Shown here piece after piece: positions 44,132-51,999 of a stretch of 64,000 nt of DNA. Origin of the DNA: UBA3064 sp023258775 (GTDB lineage: Bacteria; Pseudomonadota; Gammaproteobacteria; Burkholderiales; Burkholderiaceae_E); assembly GCA_044355655.1 (NCBI GenBank), contig JBIKXS010000008.1:1-64000 (forward strand), in the 5' to 3' direction. A model generated the notes under the pieces. That model was not told the origin of the DNA, ran no database searches, and worked only from the letters and a program-made list of their open reading frames with translations. The position numbers and the translations under genes were made by a program. The stretch's first letter is position 1. Every line of letters starts with the position of its first letter.

Positions 44132-44158
44132 AACATGCCGCCCGATGAATCAACTCGC

Positions 44159-44548
44159 TTATTCGCCTGTTTGCGCTGCCACAGCCTGCGGTACGGCCTC
44201 GACCACGCTACGACGCGACTCTTCGCGTTGAATCTGGCGCAACATTGGCGACTGACCAGTGTGTGCCTTCTTCATGCTCGTGGTCATGTGGCGCAACACG
44301 GCGTCATTAAAGCGAAAAGCATTTTCCAACTCAGCCAAACATGCCGGGGTGCACTCAAGATTAAGCATCACATAGTGCGCTTTTGTCATTTTTGCAATCG
44401 CATAGGCTAGTTGACGTCGTCCCCAGTCCTCAATGCGATGAATCTTGCCTTGTTGCGATTCGACCATAGTTTTATAACGTTCGACCATGGCGGGTACCTG
44501 TTCGCTCTGATCAGGATGGATGATCAAGACGATTTCATAATGACGCAT
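44159..44548 (-). CDS. rpsF: 30S ribosomal protein S6
   Basis: S6 forms a pair with S18 on the 30S platform. The 129-residue protein starts MRHYEIVLIIHPDQSEQVPAMVERY and contains IHRIEDWGRRQLAYAIAKMTKAHYVMLN, both typical. The C-terminal tail is Val/Ala/Gln-rich. AAGGAG lies upstream of the ATG. It is the first gene of rpsF-priB-rpsR-rplI. Confidence 0.97.
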   Translation of the reverse strand: MRHYEIVLIIHPDQSEQVPAMVERYKTMVESQQGKIHRIEDWGRRQLAYAIAKMTKAHYVMLNLECTPACLAELENAFRFNDAVLRHMTTSMKKAHTGQSPMLRQIQREESRRSVVEAVPQAVAAQTGE

Positions 44549-44620
44549 CAGCTAGTTCTCCTTTTTGGTTAGTTTCCTTGCGGAATTCCCCATGGACCGC
44601 TGCGCAAGCAAAGAAGATAA

Positions 44621-44640
44621 ACATTGCAAAATTGCAATGT
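44621..44640. promoter_or_regulatory. Inverted repeat upstream of rpsF
   Basis: ACATTGCA (44621-44628) and TGCAATGT (44633-44640) are perfect inverted 8-bp arms around AAAT. They lie 73 bases before the rpsF start, in the 165-base spacer to the dehydrogenase gene. This could be an operator or a leader hairpin. Confidence 0.45.
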
Positions 44641-44713
44641 GGCCGCCAGTGCCAAACGCAGAATGACCAGCCAAGACGCGCGTCGGGGCGCTTAGCCAGC
44701 GAGGAACCTGAAA

Positions 44714-45718
44714 TTATAACCCGGGAACCGGCGTTAATAAAGGAGCACCTTCTCGCCAGGCAAGAAGATTGCGCGCAGCCAGCATTGCCATCCCCAAACG
44801 CGACGACAGGGTTGCTGAGCCAATATGAGGCGTCAGCACAATATTGTCGCAGGCCAGTAAGGCAGGATGGACCGTTGGTTCACCTTCAAAGACATCAAGA
44901 CCTGCCGCAGCGATACGCCCTTGTTTGAGTGCATCGGCAAGCGCTGCATCGTCAACGATCCCGCCTCGGGCAATATTAATTAAGGTAGCCGTCGATTTCA
45001 TACCTTGAAGCTGCCCAGCACCGATCACATGATGGGTCGCTTGCGAATAAGGCAGTACGAGCATCACATGATCGGCGGTCGCAAGCAGTTCTTCCAGACT
45101 AAGTCTGCTCGCACCAAGCGCATCGGCCTGAGCGGACTCGCTTCGATTGTGATAACAAATGCGCATTGAAAATCCCTGCGCCCTGCGGGCAATCGCGCAG
45201 CCGATCCGACCCATACCGACAATACCGAGCGTGGCACCATACAAATCGGCACCAAGGAACTGATCCCAGGCCCATCCCTTCCACGAGCCAGCGCGCAACC
45301 AGCGCTCAGACTCAGTCACCCGACGCGCAGTGGCCATAAGCAGCGCCCAGGCCATATCGGCTGTTGCTTCAGTGAGTACGTCGGGCGTATTGGTAACGGG
45401 AATACCGCGCTCACGGCATGATCCAAGATCTATATGATTATAACCAACAGAACCTGTAGCAATCATGCGCAATTGCGGTGCTGCCGCAATCACTGCGGCA
45501 TCAATACGATCGGTCGCAACGGTATAAAGCGCATCCATCGGGGCAATATTTGCCCGCATTTGCTCAGGTCCCCAAGGTTCATCCGCATCGTTATGTTTGA
45601 TTTCAAAATGCTCATTGAGTGCATCGAGTACCGCTGGAAAAACCCGCCGGGTAATTAACAGACGTGGCTTTGATGATTGCGGTTCTTTTGATAAGGCATT
45701 CGAATCCTGATTTGACAT
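44714..45718 (-). CDS. D-2-hydroxyacid dehydrogenase (glyoxylate/hydroxypyruvate reductase-like)
   Basis: The 334-residue protein has the NAD-binding motif GIVGMGRIGCAIARRA near residue 165 and the catalytic set of the D-isomer family: Arg in NIARGGIVDD, Glu in GLDVFEGEP and His in TPHIGSAT. It would reduce a 2-oxoacid such as glyoxylate or hydroxypyruvate. The exact substrate is not certain. It lies 47 bases after a LutC-like gene on the same strand. Confidence 0.87.
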   Translation of the reverse strand: MSNQDSNALSKEPQSSKPRLLITRRVFPAVLDALNEHFEIKHNDADEPWGPEQMRANIAPMDALYTVATDRIDAAVIAAAPQLRMIATGSVGYNHIDLGSCRERGIPVTNTPDVLTEATADMAWALLMATARRVTESERWLRAGSWKGWAWDQFLGADLYGATLGIVGMGRIGCAIARRAQGFSMRICYHNRSESAQADALGASRLSLEELLATADHVMLVLPYSQATHHVIGAGQLQGMKSTATLINIARGGIVDDAALADALKQGRIAAAGLDVFEGEPTVHPALLACDNIVLTPHIGSATLSSRLGMAMLAARNLLAWREGAPLLTPVPGL

Positions 45719-45765
45719 GTGTTTACTCTTTAAGCGTTATCTTTAATCTCGTTAACTGCAAATGT

Positions 45766-46458
45766 TTAGCCAACGAGAATGATATGAACCCGATAAGGGC
45801 CGTGGGCACCCATCACGAGGGTCTGTTCGATATCGGCAGTTCGAGAAGGACCGGAGACAAGATTCATTGCACGCGGGGGTTCGCCGTACTGATCGCGCAT
45901 CAAGGCAAAAGCGTCCTCATAATGCGGGACGATACGCTCGACCGACAGCAGGGCAATATGAGTCTCAGGTAGTAAATGGGTTGAGGCAGGCGTCTGCGCC
46001 GACGATAAGAGCATGATCGTGCCTGTCTCGGCAATGCCAGCAAAAGCTCCTCCAAGCCCCACCAAGTCGTCGCCACGAGGCGCCCTAAACTCGATATCAA
46101 GCACCGGAAGATCTGGTGAATTCGTACTAAAGTCAATATGAGAAAAGCTAGGCCATGCAGCAACATGCAGACTTAACTGCCTCGCTGCTAAGTATCGGGC
46201 AATTGCTTGAGGAACTTCGGACTCACCAGGCACACGGTCAAAAGTGCTCCCCATACGTTGCGCCTGCATACAAAAGTGCTCGACAACATCAGCACCAATG
46301 CTTGGCCCCAGACCCCGCGGGTGTTCGTGCAGGTAGGCATCGCGATCCCTCGTGCGAGCAAGATCGGCAGGCGAGCCTTTGGCCGGATCGCCATGGCCTT
46401 GCGCCTGACGAATGCGTCGAAGGATCGATTGTCGGGCAAGTGAGGTATCGGGAATCAT
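45766..46458 (-). CDS. LutC/YkgG family protein
   Basis: The 230-residue protein contains GIAETGTIMLLSSAQTPASTHLLPETHIALL, the LutC/YkgG signature. In other bacteria LutABC oxidises L-lactate with Fe-S clusters; LutA and LutB are not near this gene, so it is an isolated member and its role is open. The start is set at ATG 46458, which overlaps the pncB stop (ATGA) and has AAGGAAA upstream; an earlier ATG at 46506 lies inside pncB. Confidence 0.82.
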   Translation of the reverse strand: MIPDTSLARQSILRRIRQAQGHGDPAKGSPADLARTRDRDAYLHEHPRGLGPSIGADVVEHFCMQAQRMGSTFDRVPGESEVPQAIARYLAARQLSLHVAAWPSFSHIDFSTNSPDLPVLDIEFRAPRGDDLVGLGGAFAGIAETGTIMLLSSAQTPASTHLLPETHIALLSVERIVPHYEDAFALMRDQYGEPPRAMNLVSGPSRTADIEQTLVMGAHGPYRVHIILVG

Positions 46459-47648
46459 GCGGTTTCCTTTGCCTCCTGGGGAAGCGGAATGCCAAAAACC
46501 TGGCACAGGTAACCCAGATAGGCCTCATCGTCACACATATTTTTAGCAGGCGTATCGGATAACTTAGCAACAGGCTGTCCATTACAGCGGACCATTTTCA
46601 TAACGATTTGGAGCGGTACATAACCCAGATCGTTCGTTAGATTAGTACCAACACCAAAGGCAATCTTACTTCGCTCATGGAAACGCTTATAAAGTTCGAT
46701 CAACACCGGGAAGGTTAAGCCGTCAGAAAAGACCAGAGTTTTTGTTTTTGGATCAATGCGGCGTTGCTCATAGTGCGCAATCATCCGCTCCCCCCAATGA
46801 AAGGGATCGCCGGAATCATGCCGCGCACCATCAAACAACTTGCAAAAGTACAAGTCAAAATCGTTCAAAAACGCATCAAGGCCGTATACATCGGATAGAG
46901 CAATCCCGAGATCACCTCGGTACTCGCGCGCCCAGGTTTCAAAACCGTAAATTTGCGAGTCGCGCAAACGTGGTCCCAGGGCTTGGCAGGCCTGTAAGTA
47001 TTCGTGCGCCATGGTACCGAGCGGGGTCATGCCGTGCTTCATGGCATAAAACACATTTGACGTGCCCACAAAATGCGGCCCCAGTGCAGTTTTTAAACTT
47101 AGCAGAACCTCTTCGTGCCATAGCCTAGAAAACCGACGCCTAGTTCCGTAATCGGCTAGGGTAAGACCGTCCAAGACCGGATCTTCGCGGATCAAACGGG
47201 ACTTTTCGATTAAACGCCTTCTGCCCTCAGTGTAGTCAGGCATGGGGTGCATACGCCTGAAATAGAGCTCATTGATAATTGCCAGTACTGGGATCTCAAA
47301 CAAGATCGTGTGCAACCAGGGGCCTTCTACCGTCATGTCGAGTTCGCCAGAATCGAGCCCCTTAATTTCGATCCATCGCGGATTCATTTGAAAAAGGGCA
47401 AGAAAATCAACGAAGTCACTCTTGATGAAGCGAAGACTGCGCAAATATTCAAGTTCGCGTTCACGAAATCGCAAGCTGCACAAGGCATTGATTTCGTCGC
47501 GGATCTCATCAATGAGCGGGCGAAAATCAACGCCAGGTGTACGGCACTTGAAGCGATACTGAACCTGAGCACCCGGAAAGTGGTGAAGCACCACTTGCAT
47601 CATGGTGAACTTATAAAGATCTGTATCGAGTAATGATGAGATGATCAT
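46455..47648 (-). CDS. pncB: Nicotinate phosphoribosyltransferase
   Basis: PncB turns nicotinate and PRPP into nicotinate mononucleotide for NAD salvage. The 397-residue protein starts with LLDTDLYKFTMMQVVLHHFP and has MTPLGTMAHEYLQA, containing the histidine phosphorylated in the family, and LVFSDGLTFP. Length and motifs are normal. It is divergent from fdxA. Confidence 0.95.
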   Translation of the reverse strand: MIISSLLDTDLYKFTMMQVVLHHFPGAQVQYRFKCRTPGVDFRPLIDEIRDEINALCSLRFRERELEYLRSLRFIKSDFVDFLALFQMNPRWIEIKGLDSGELDMTVEGPWLHTILFEIPVLAIINELYFRRMHPMPDYTEGRRRLIEKSRLIREDPVLDGLTLADYGTRRRFSRLWHEEVLLSLKTALGPHFVGTSNVFYAMKHGMTPLGTMAHEYLQACQALGPRLRDSQIYGFETWAREYRGDLGIALSDVYGLDAFLNDFDLYFCKLFDGARHDSGDPFHWGERMIAHYEQRRIDPKTKTLVFSDGLTFPVLIELYKRFHERSKIAFGVGTNLTNDLGYVPLQIVMKMVRCNGQPVAKLSDTPAKNMCDDEAYLGYLCQVFGIPLPQEAKETA

Positions 47649-47738
47649 GCCAAGATTCTAACGACAGTATGAAGCGGCGTCAGCTTTACTTTACAGTTCG
47701 GCTAGAATTCAACGATTCTGGTCAAACGAGGTCTACCG

Positions 47739-48065
47739 ATGACGCACGTCGTAATGGAATCTTGCATCCGCTGCCGCTACACCGATTGTGTGGATGTTTG
47801 CCCGGTTGATTGCTTCAGGGAAGGACCCAATATGCTGGTCATCGATCCCGATGAGTGCATTGATTGCGCCGTTTGTATTCCCGAGTGTCCTGTAGATGCG
47901 ATTCGTGCCGAAGAAGATGTGCCCCCAGACCAGGAACACATGATCAAACTCAACCTTGAGCTTTCAAAAGGCGGATGGCCAAGCATCACGCGAGCAAAAG
48001 GTGCTCTCCCCGATGCCGAGGATTGGAAAGACAAATCCGGAAAACTCGCCGAACTGAAACGCTAA
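47739..48065 (+). CDS. fdxA: Ferredoxin FdxA (seven-iron type)
   Basis: The 108-residue protein has an N-terminal cysteine set C9, C12, C17, C21, C25 and a second set C40, C43, C46, C50 with CIDCAVCIPECPVDAI. This pattern fits ferredoxins with one 3Fe-4S and one 4Fe-4S cluster. The C-terminal 45 residues form the usual extension. It is a soluble low-potential electron carrier; its partners are not clear, although an RnfB-like protein is encoded 1.3 kb downstream. Confidence 0.93.
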   Translation: MTHVVMESCIRCRYTDCVDVCPVDCFREGPNMLVIDPDECIDCAVCIPECPVDAIRAEEDVPPDQEHMIKLNLELSKGGWPSITRAKGALPDAEDWKDKSGKLAELKR

Positions 48066-48080
48066 CAAGGACACAGCACC

Positions 48081-49346
48081 ATGCTTTATCAATGGCGGGA
48101 AGCACAGCGGGCCTTTTTGCAGCCACTTTCAGATTGGGCTTTGTCGGCATCTCAAATGTATGCCAACCCCTACAGCCCTTTGGCGCACATTCCTGGTGCT
48201 GCGCGTGTCTCAGCGGGTCTCGAGCTTATGCATCGTCTGGGCAAAGAATACGAAAAGCCCCCTTTCGACATTAAAAACGTCATGATCGAGGGCGAAGAAG
48301 TGCCGATCATTGAACGTTGCGTACTCAATAAGCCGTTTTGTAAATTAATACGATTTGAACGCTTGCTCCCGAAGTCGTTGGGCCATCGTGAGAATGATCC
48401 CTCGGTTTTGATGTTTGCGCCGCTATCGGGACACCACGCAACCTTGCTGCGCGATACCGTCCGTACCATGCTGCCCGATCACAATGTTTACATCACCGAT
48501 TGGGTTGACGCTCGAATGGTGCCCCTTGCAGCTGGCAATTTTCACCTTAACGACTATGTAAATTATTGCATCGAATTTTTCAGGCTTCTCGGTCCCGAGG
48601 TTCACTCGATGTCGGTTTGTCAGCCCACGGTGCCAGTGATGGCTGCCATCAGTTTGATGTGTTCGCTTAACGACAAAGCGCGCCCGCTTAGTATGACCAT
48701 GATGGGTGGGCCGATTGACTCAAGGCGTAGCCCTACCACCGTTAACCAATATGCAACAGACCGACCTTTTGCCTGGTTTGAAAACAATGTGATTTTTCGC
48801 GTGCCTGGCAAATACCCGGGTGCGGGGCGTCGGGTTTACCCAGGCTTTTTGCAGCACGCGGGCTTTATCGCCATGAACCCTGATCGTCACGCAACCTCGC
48901 ATTGGGATTTTTACGAAAGCCTCGTGCGTGGCGACATGGAAGACGCTGAGCAGCACCGCCGTTTTTATGATGAGTACAACGCTGTACTCGATATGCCAGC
49001 CGAATATTATCTTGACACCATTCAAACGGTGTTTCAGGCACACAAACTTCCCCACGGTACCTGGGAGGTTATTGTTGATGGCAAAAAATTGAAGGTCGAC
49101 CCAAAAGCGATTCGCGATGTACCGCTATTCACCATCGAAGGCGAGCTTGACGATATCTCGGGTTCTGGCCAAACCGAGGCGGCCCATGGCCTAACACCCA
49201 ATCTTGCCCCAGCGCACAAGCAGCACCATGTAGCAAAGGGTGCAGGTCACTATGGCATTTTCAGCGGAAGGCGCTGGCGCGAGTTGATTTACCCTCAGGT
49301 TCGGGATTTCATCGTTGCGCATCCCGGCCGCATCAAAACGCGCTAA
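48081..49346 (+). CDS. phaZ: Intracellular polyhydroxyalkanoate depolymerase
   Basis: PhaZ breaks down stored polyhydroxybutyrate. The 421-residue protein is of the cysteine-nucleophile type: C180 in SMSVCQPTVPVMAA is the expected active-site residue, followed by GPIDSRRSPT and a C-terminal HHVAKGAGHYGIFSG with the likely catalytic histidine. It has no signal peptide, consistent with acting on granules in the cell. A thiolase that could feed the same polymer pathway is 4.5 kb downstream. Polymer synthase is not in this window. Confidence 0.92.
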   Translation: MLYQWREAQRAFLQPLSDWALSASQMYANPYSPLAHIPGAARVSAGLELMHRLGKEYEKPPFDIKNVMIEGEEVPIIERCVLNKPFCKLIRFERLLPKSLGHRENDPSVLMFAPLSGHHATLLRDTVRTMLPDHNVYITDWVDARMVPLAAGNFHLNDYVNYCIEFFRLLGPEVHSMSVCQPTVPVMAAISLMCSLNDKARPLSMTMMGGPIDSRRSPTTVNQYATDRPFAWFENNVIFRVPGKYPGAGRRVYPGFLQHAGFIAMNPDRHATSHWDFYESLVRGDMEDAEQHRRFYDEYNAVLDMPAEYYLDTIQTVFQAHKLPHGTWEVIVDGKKLKVDPKAIRDVPLFTIEGELDDISGSGQTEAAHGLTPNLAPAHKQHHVAKGAGHYGIFSGRRWRELIYPQVRDFIVAHPGRIKTR

Positions 49347-49363
49347 AGCCGGGCGGGTCCAAG

Positions 49364-50002
49364 ATGGATCTTGCTGAGGCAATCAATCAGATCCTTCCTC
49401 AAACCCAGTGCACCCGTTGCGGCTACCCAGCCTGTAAACCCTATGCGCAAGCAATTGCTCATGGCTTGGCTGATATCAATCGTTGCCCACCCGGGGGACA
49501 AAAAGGCATCGAGGCGCTCTCGCAACTGACAGGCCGGAGCGTCAAGCCGCTAGACCCTGACTGTGGTAACGAGCAAAGCCTGCGCTTTGCTTGGGTTGTG
49601 GCCGAGGATTGCATCGGTTGCACCAAATGCATCATCGCCTGTCCGGTTGATGCGATTTTAGGCGGTCCACAACGTTTACACGCAGTGATCGCCGAACGGT
49701 GCACAGGCTGTGAACTTTGCCTGCCTCCCTGCCCTGTTGACTGTATCGAGATGCGGCCATGGCAGCCCGAACGCGAATGGACCGCGGCAGACGCTCAGCA
49801 AGCCAGAGTCCGTTTTGAGCATCGCGCCGAGCGAATAAGAAGGCAAGAAGAGGAAGGCCTTCGCTATCAACTCGAAAAAGCCCACGTCAAGCGCCAGTCG
49901 GATGCGGCATCCACCCCTCGAGCGCGCGCAATCATCGATGCAGCTATCGCCCGAGCGAAGGAAAAGCAAGATAGTTTAGGCAGGAAAGCTCACGGACGAT
50001 GA
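49364..50002 (+). CDS. rsxB: RnfB/RsxB-like iron-sulfur protein without membrane anchor
   Basis: The 212-residue protein begins with an Fe-S domain (C16, C19, C24, C41; TQCTRCGYPACKPYA) and then has two 4Fe-4S ferredoxin motifs (CIGCTKCIIACPVDAI and CTGCELCLPPCPVDCIEM, about residues 85-130). The C-terminal third is a charged helix, RRQEEEGLRYQLEKAHVKRQ. Complete RnfB proteins have an N-terminal membrane helix, absent here, and no other rnf gene is nearby. It overlaps nth by four bases. It may feed electrons or clusters to soluble partners; this is inference. Confidence 0.85.
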   Translation: MDLAEAINQILPQTQCTRCGYPACKPYAQAIAHGLADINRCPPGGQKGIEALSQLTGRSVKPLDPDCGNEQSLRFAWVVAEDCIGCTKCIIACPVDAILGGPQRLHAVIAERCTGCELCLPPCPVDCIEMRPWQPEREWTAADAQQARVRFEHRAERIRRQEEEGLRYQLEKAHVKRQSDAASTPRARAIIDAAIARAKEKQDSLGRKAHGR

Positions 50003-50805
50003 ATAAGGCTAAACGACGTGAGATGTTTGAGCGCTGGCGCGCAGCCAACCCTCATCCTCAAACCGAGCTGAACTGGCGCAATCCCTTTGAATTATTGATC
50101 GCAGTGATCCTTTCGGCCCAGGCCACCGATAAGAGCGTGAATCTGGGCACACGAGGCTTATTTGCCGAGGCGCCTGATCCTGCCTCGATGCTCAAGCTCG
50201 GCGAGGCTGGTCTCATCAAACACATCAAACACATTGGTTTGTACCAATCCAAAGCCAAGCATGTTTTAGAAACCTGCGCCATGTTGCTCGAGCATCACGA
50301 TGGTGAGGTGCCGCGCGAGCGCGAAGCATTAGAGGCGCTCGCAGGTGTTGGCAGAAAAACCGCGAACGTCGTGCTCAACACAGCCTTTGGCCAGGCCACG
50401 ATGGCAGTCGACACCCATATTTTTCGGGTCGCCAATCGAACAGGTTTGGCCCCCGGTAAAGATGTTCTGGCAGTCGAAATGAAACTGCTGCGCTTCATCG
50501 AAGCCGAGTTTTTACATGATGCCCATCACTGGCTGATCCTGCATGGGCGCTATGTGTGTAAAGCGCGAAAGCCCGATTGCCCGACATGCATGGTGGCGGA
50601 CTTGTGTGATATGAAAAATAAAACAAAGGTCGAGGCTTTGATCCAAACCGCGCAGAAGAAATCGGCCCCAGGCCAAACTCAAGCTCAGGCCAAGCTCGCA
50701 CCAAGCTCAGACCAAGCTCAGACCAAGCTCAGACCAAGCACGGACCAAGCTCGGGCCAAACTCAAGCCAAGCAATCGACGCGATCTTCGTCAAAGCAATC
50801 GATGA
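49999..50805 (+). CDS. nth: Endonuclease III with repetitive C-terminal extension
   Basis: Nth removes oxidised pyrimidines in base excision repair. Catalytic K120 (LAGVGRKTANVV) and D138 (MAVDTH) match E. coli numbering exactly. The 4Fe-4S ligands are C187, C194, C197 and C203. The enzyme core ends near residue 212; the remaining 55 residues come from an 11-bp DNA repeat and read as AKLAPSSDQAQ-type units of 11 residues. The extension is positively charged and probably disordered. It overlaps the RnfB-like gene. Confidence 0.95.
   Translation: MNKAKRREMFERWRAANPHPQTELNWRNPFELLIAVILSAQATDKSVNLGTRGLFAEAPDPASMLKLGEAGLIKHIKHIGLYQSKAKHVLETCAMLLEHHDGEVPREREALEALAGVGRKTANVVLNTAFGQATMAVDTHIFRVANRTGLAPGKDVLAVEMKLLRFIEAEFLHDAHHWLILHGRYVCKARKPDCPTCMVADLCDMKNKTKVEALIQTAQKKSAPGQTQAQAKLAPSSDQAQTKLRPSTDQARAKLKPSNRRDLRQSNR
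50690..50777. repeat. Eight 11-bp tandem units inside the 3' end of nth
   Basis: Units follow CCAAGCTCAGA with small changes (50690, 50701, 50712, 50723, 50734, 50745, 50756, 50767). Because 11 is not a multiple of three, three units form one 11-residue protein repeat. Confidence 0.9.
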
Positions 50806-50861
50806 CAGCCAAAATAAGATCTCTTAATCGGTCAGATTCCTGATTACAGCGCTGAGATCAC

Positions 50862-51293
50862 ATGCTATTTAATCCTAGTTCTGCCGACGTCCGACGCTTT
50901 TTTTGTGATGCCTGGTTACGCAACCAGCAAGGACAACCATGCGAACCGCTGCAAGTGCTGGCGGCATCCTGGTGCACCGAACATCCTGAGTATCACGTAC
51001 TGCTCGAGCAACCCGATCGCGCAGTCGGAGAGGCCTTTCGTCCCGAATCGGGTCACGAAAACCCCTTCTTGCACTTGTCAATGCACCTTGCTATCGAAGA
51101 ACAGATCGGCGCTGACCAACCGCCAGGGATTCGTAAAGCTTGGCAATCGCTTCTGCTCAGGGCACACGGCGATCGCCACAAGGCAGCGCACGAAGCTATG
51201 GAGTGCCTAGGACTTGTCCTTTGGGACGCGCAACGTCAAAAGCGTATGCCCGATACCGATGCCTACCTCGAGTGTTTAAAGCGTCGCGGGTAG
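50862..51293 (+). CDS. DUF1841 family protein
   Basis: The 143-residue protein has FNPSSADVRRFF at the N-terminus and NPFLHLSMHLAIEEQIGADQPPGI in the middle, with several conserved histidines, then HEAMECLGLVLWDAQR. This matches DUF1841, a family common next to nth in betaproteobacteria. Function is unknown; the His-rich helical pattern suggests metal binding but that is only a guess. Confidence 0.85.
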   Translation: MLFNPSSADVRRFFCDAWLRNQQGQPCEPLQVLAASWCTEHPEYHVLLEQPDRAVGEAFRPESGHENPFLHLSMHLAIEEQIGADQPPGIRKAWQSLLLRAHGDRHKAAHEAMECLGLVLWDAQRQKRMPDTDAYLECLKRRG

Positions 51294-51363
51294 GCTCGAG
51301 CCTGCGAGGACTGGTCTGGTGATTTAAGATGACGGACTTGTGACAGCTTTAAGGCGCTCCGCC

Positions 51364-51999
51364 ATGTTTTCTCGCCTCATGCCGGCTGACGGCAACTTTT
51401 TTGAACACTTTGACAAACTCGCAGCCCAGGTGGTTGAGGGTAATAAGGTCCTTGTCGAACTGCTTCACCGTTTCGACGACCTGGCAGCTCGCAAGCAATT
51501 GATCGCCAAGGTGGACGACATCGAGAAATCGGCAGACAAAACCACACTCGATACAATTGCCATGGCGCACAAGACTTTTGTCACGCCGATCGATCGGGAT
51601 CAGATCCACACCCTGGTCAATGGACTCGACGATGTGCTTGATCTGGTTCAGGATGTCGCCGAAGCCGTGGTGCTCTATGACTTGCAAAGCGTCACCAAGG
51701 AAGCGGTGCAATTGGCGGAACTGGGCTTAATGTCGGCCGAGCGATTGCGTCATGCTGTAAAGCTCATGTCGAACTGGGATAACGCGCGCTCGATCCTGCA
51801 AACCTGCGAGGAAATCGATCGCCTCGAGTCGGATGCCGATCGGGTGATGCGGGCCGCTATGTCCAAGCTTTTCCGCGACGAGGAAAATGCCAAGCAAGTT
51901 ATCAAAATGAAGGCAGTCTACGAACTTCTCGAAGAACTCACCGATAAGTGTAAAGACGCAGCGAAAATCGTCGAAGTCGTCGTGCTCGACCACGCTTGA
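51364..51999 (+). CDS. DUF47/PhoU-like phosphate transport accessory protein
   Basis: The 211-residue helical protein (start MFSRLMPADGNFFEHFDKLA at ATG 51364; the frame also opens at 51340) matches DUF47, a PhoU-like family. It contains DIEKSADKTTLDTI and LVNGLDDVLDLVQDVAEAVVLYD with the acidic metal-binding pattern of PhoU. Its stop overlaps pit, so it probably regulates that low-affinity phosphate transporter. Confidence 0.9.
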   Translation: MFSRLMPADGNFFEHFDKLAAQVVEGNKVLVELLHRFDDLAARKQLIAKVDDIEKSADKTTLDTIAMAHKTFVTPIDRDQIHTLVNGLDDVLDLVQDVAEAVVLYDLQSVTKEAVQLAELGLMSAERLRHAVKLMSNWDNARSILQTCEEIDRLESDADRVMRAAMSKLFRDEENAKQVIKMKAVYELLEELTDKCKDAAKIVEVVVLDHA

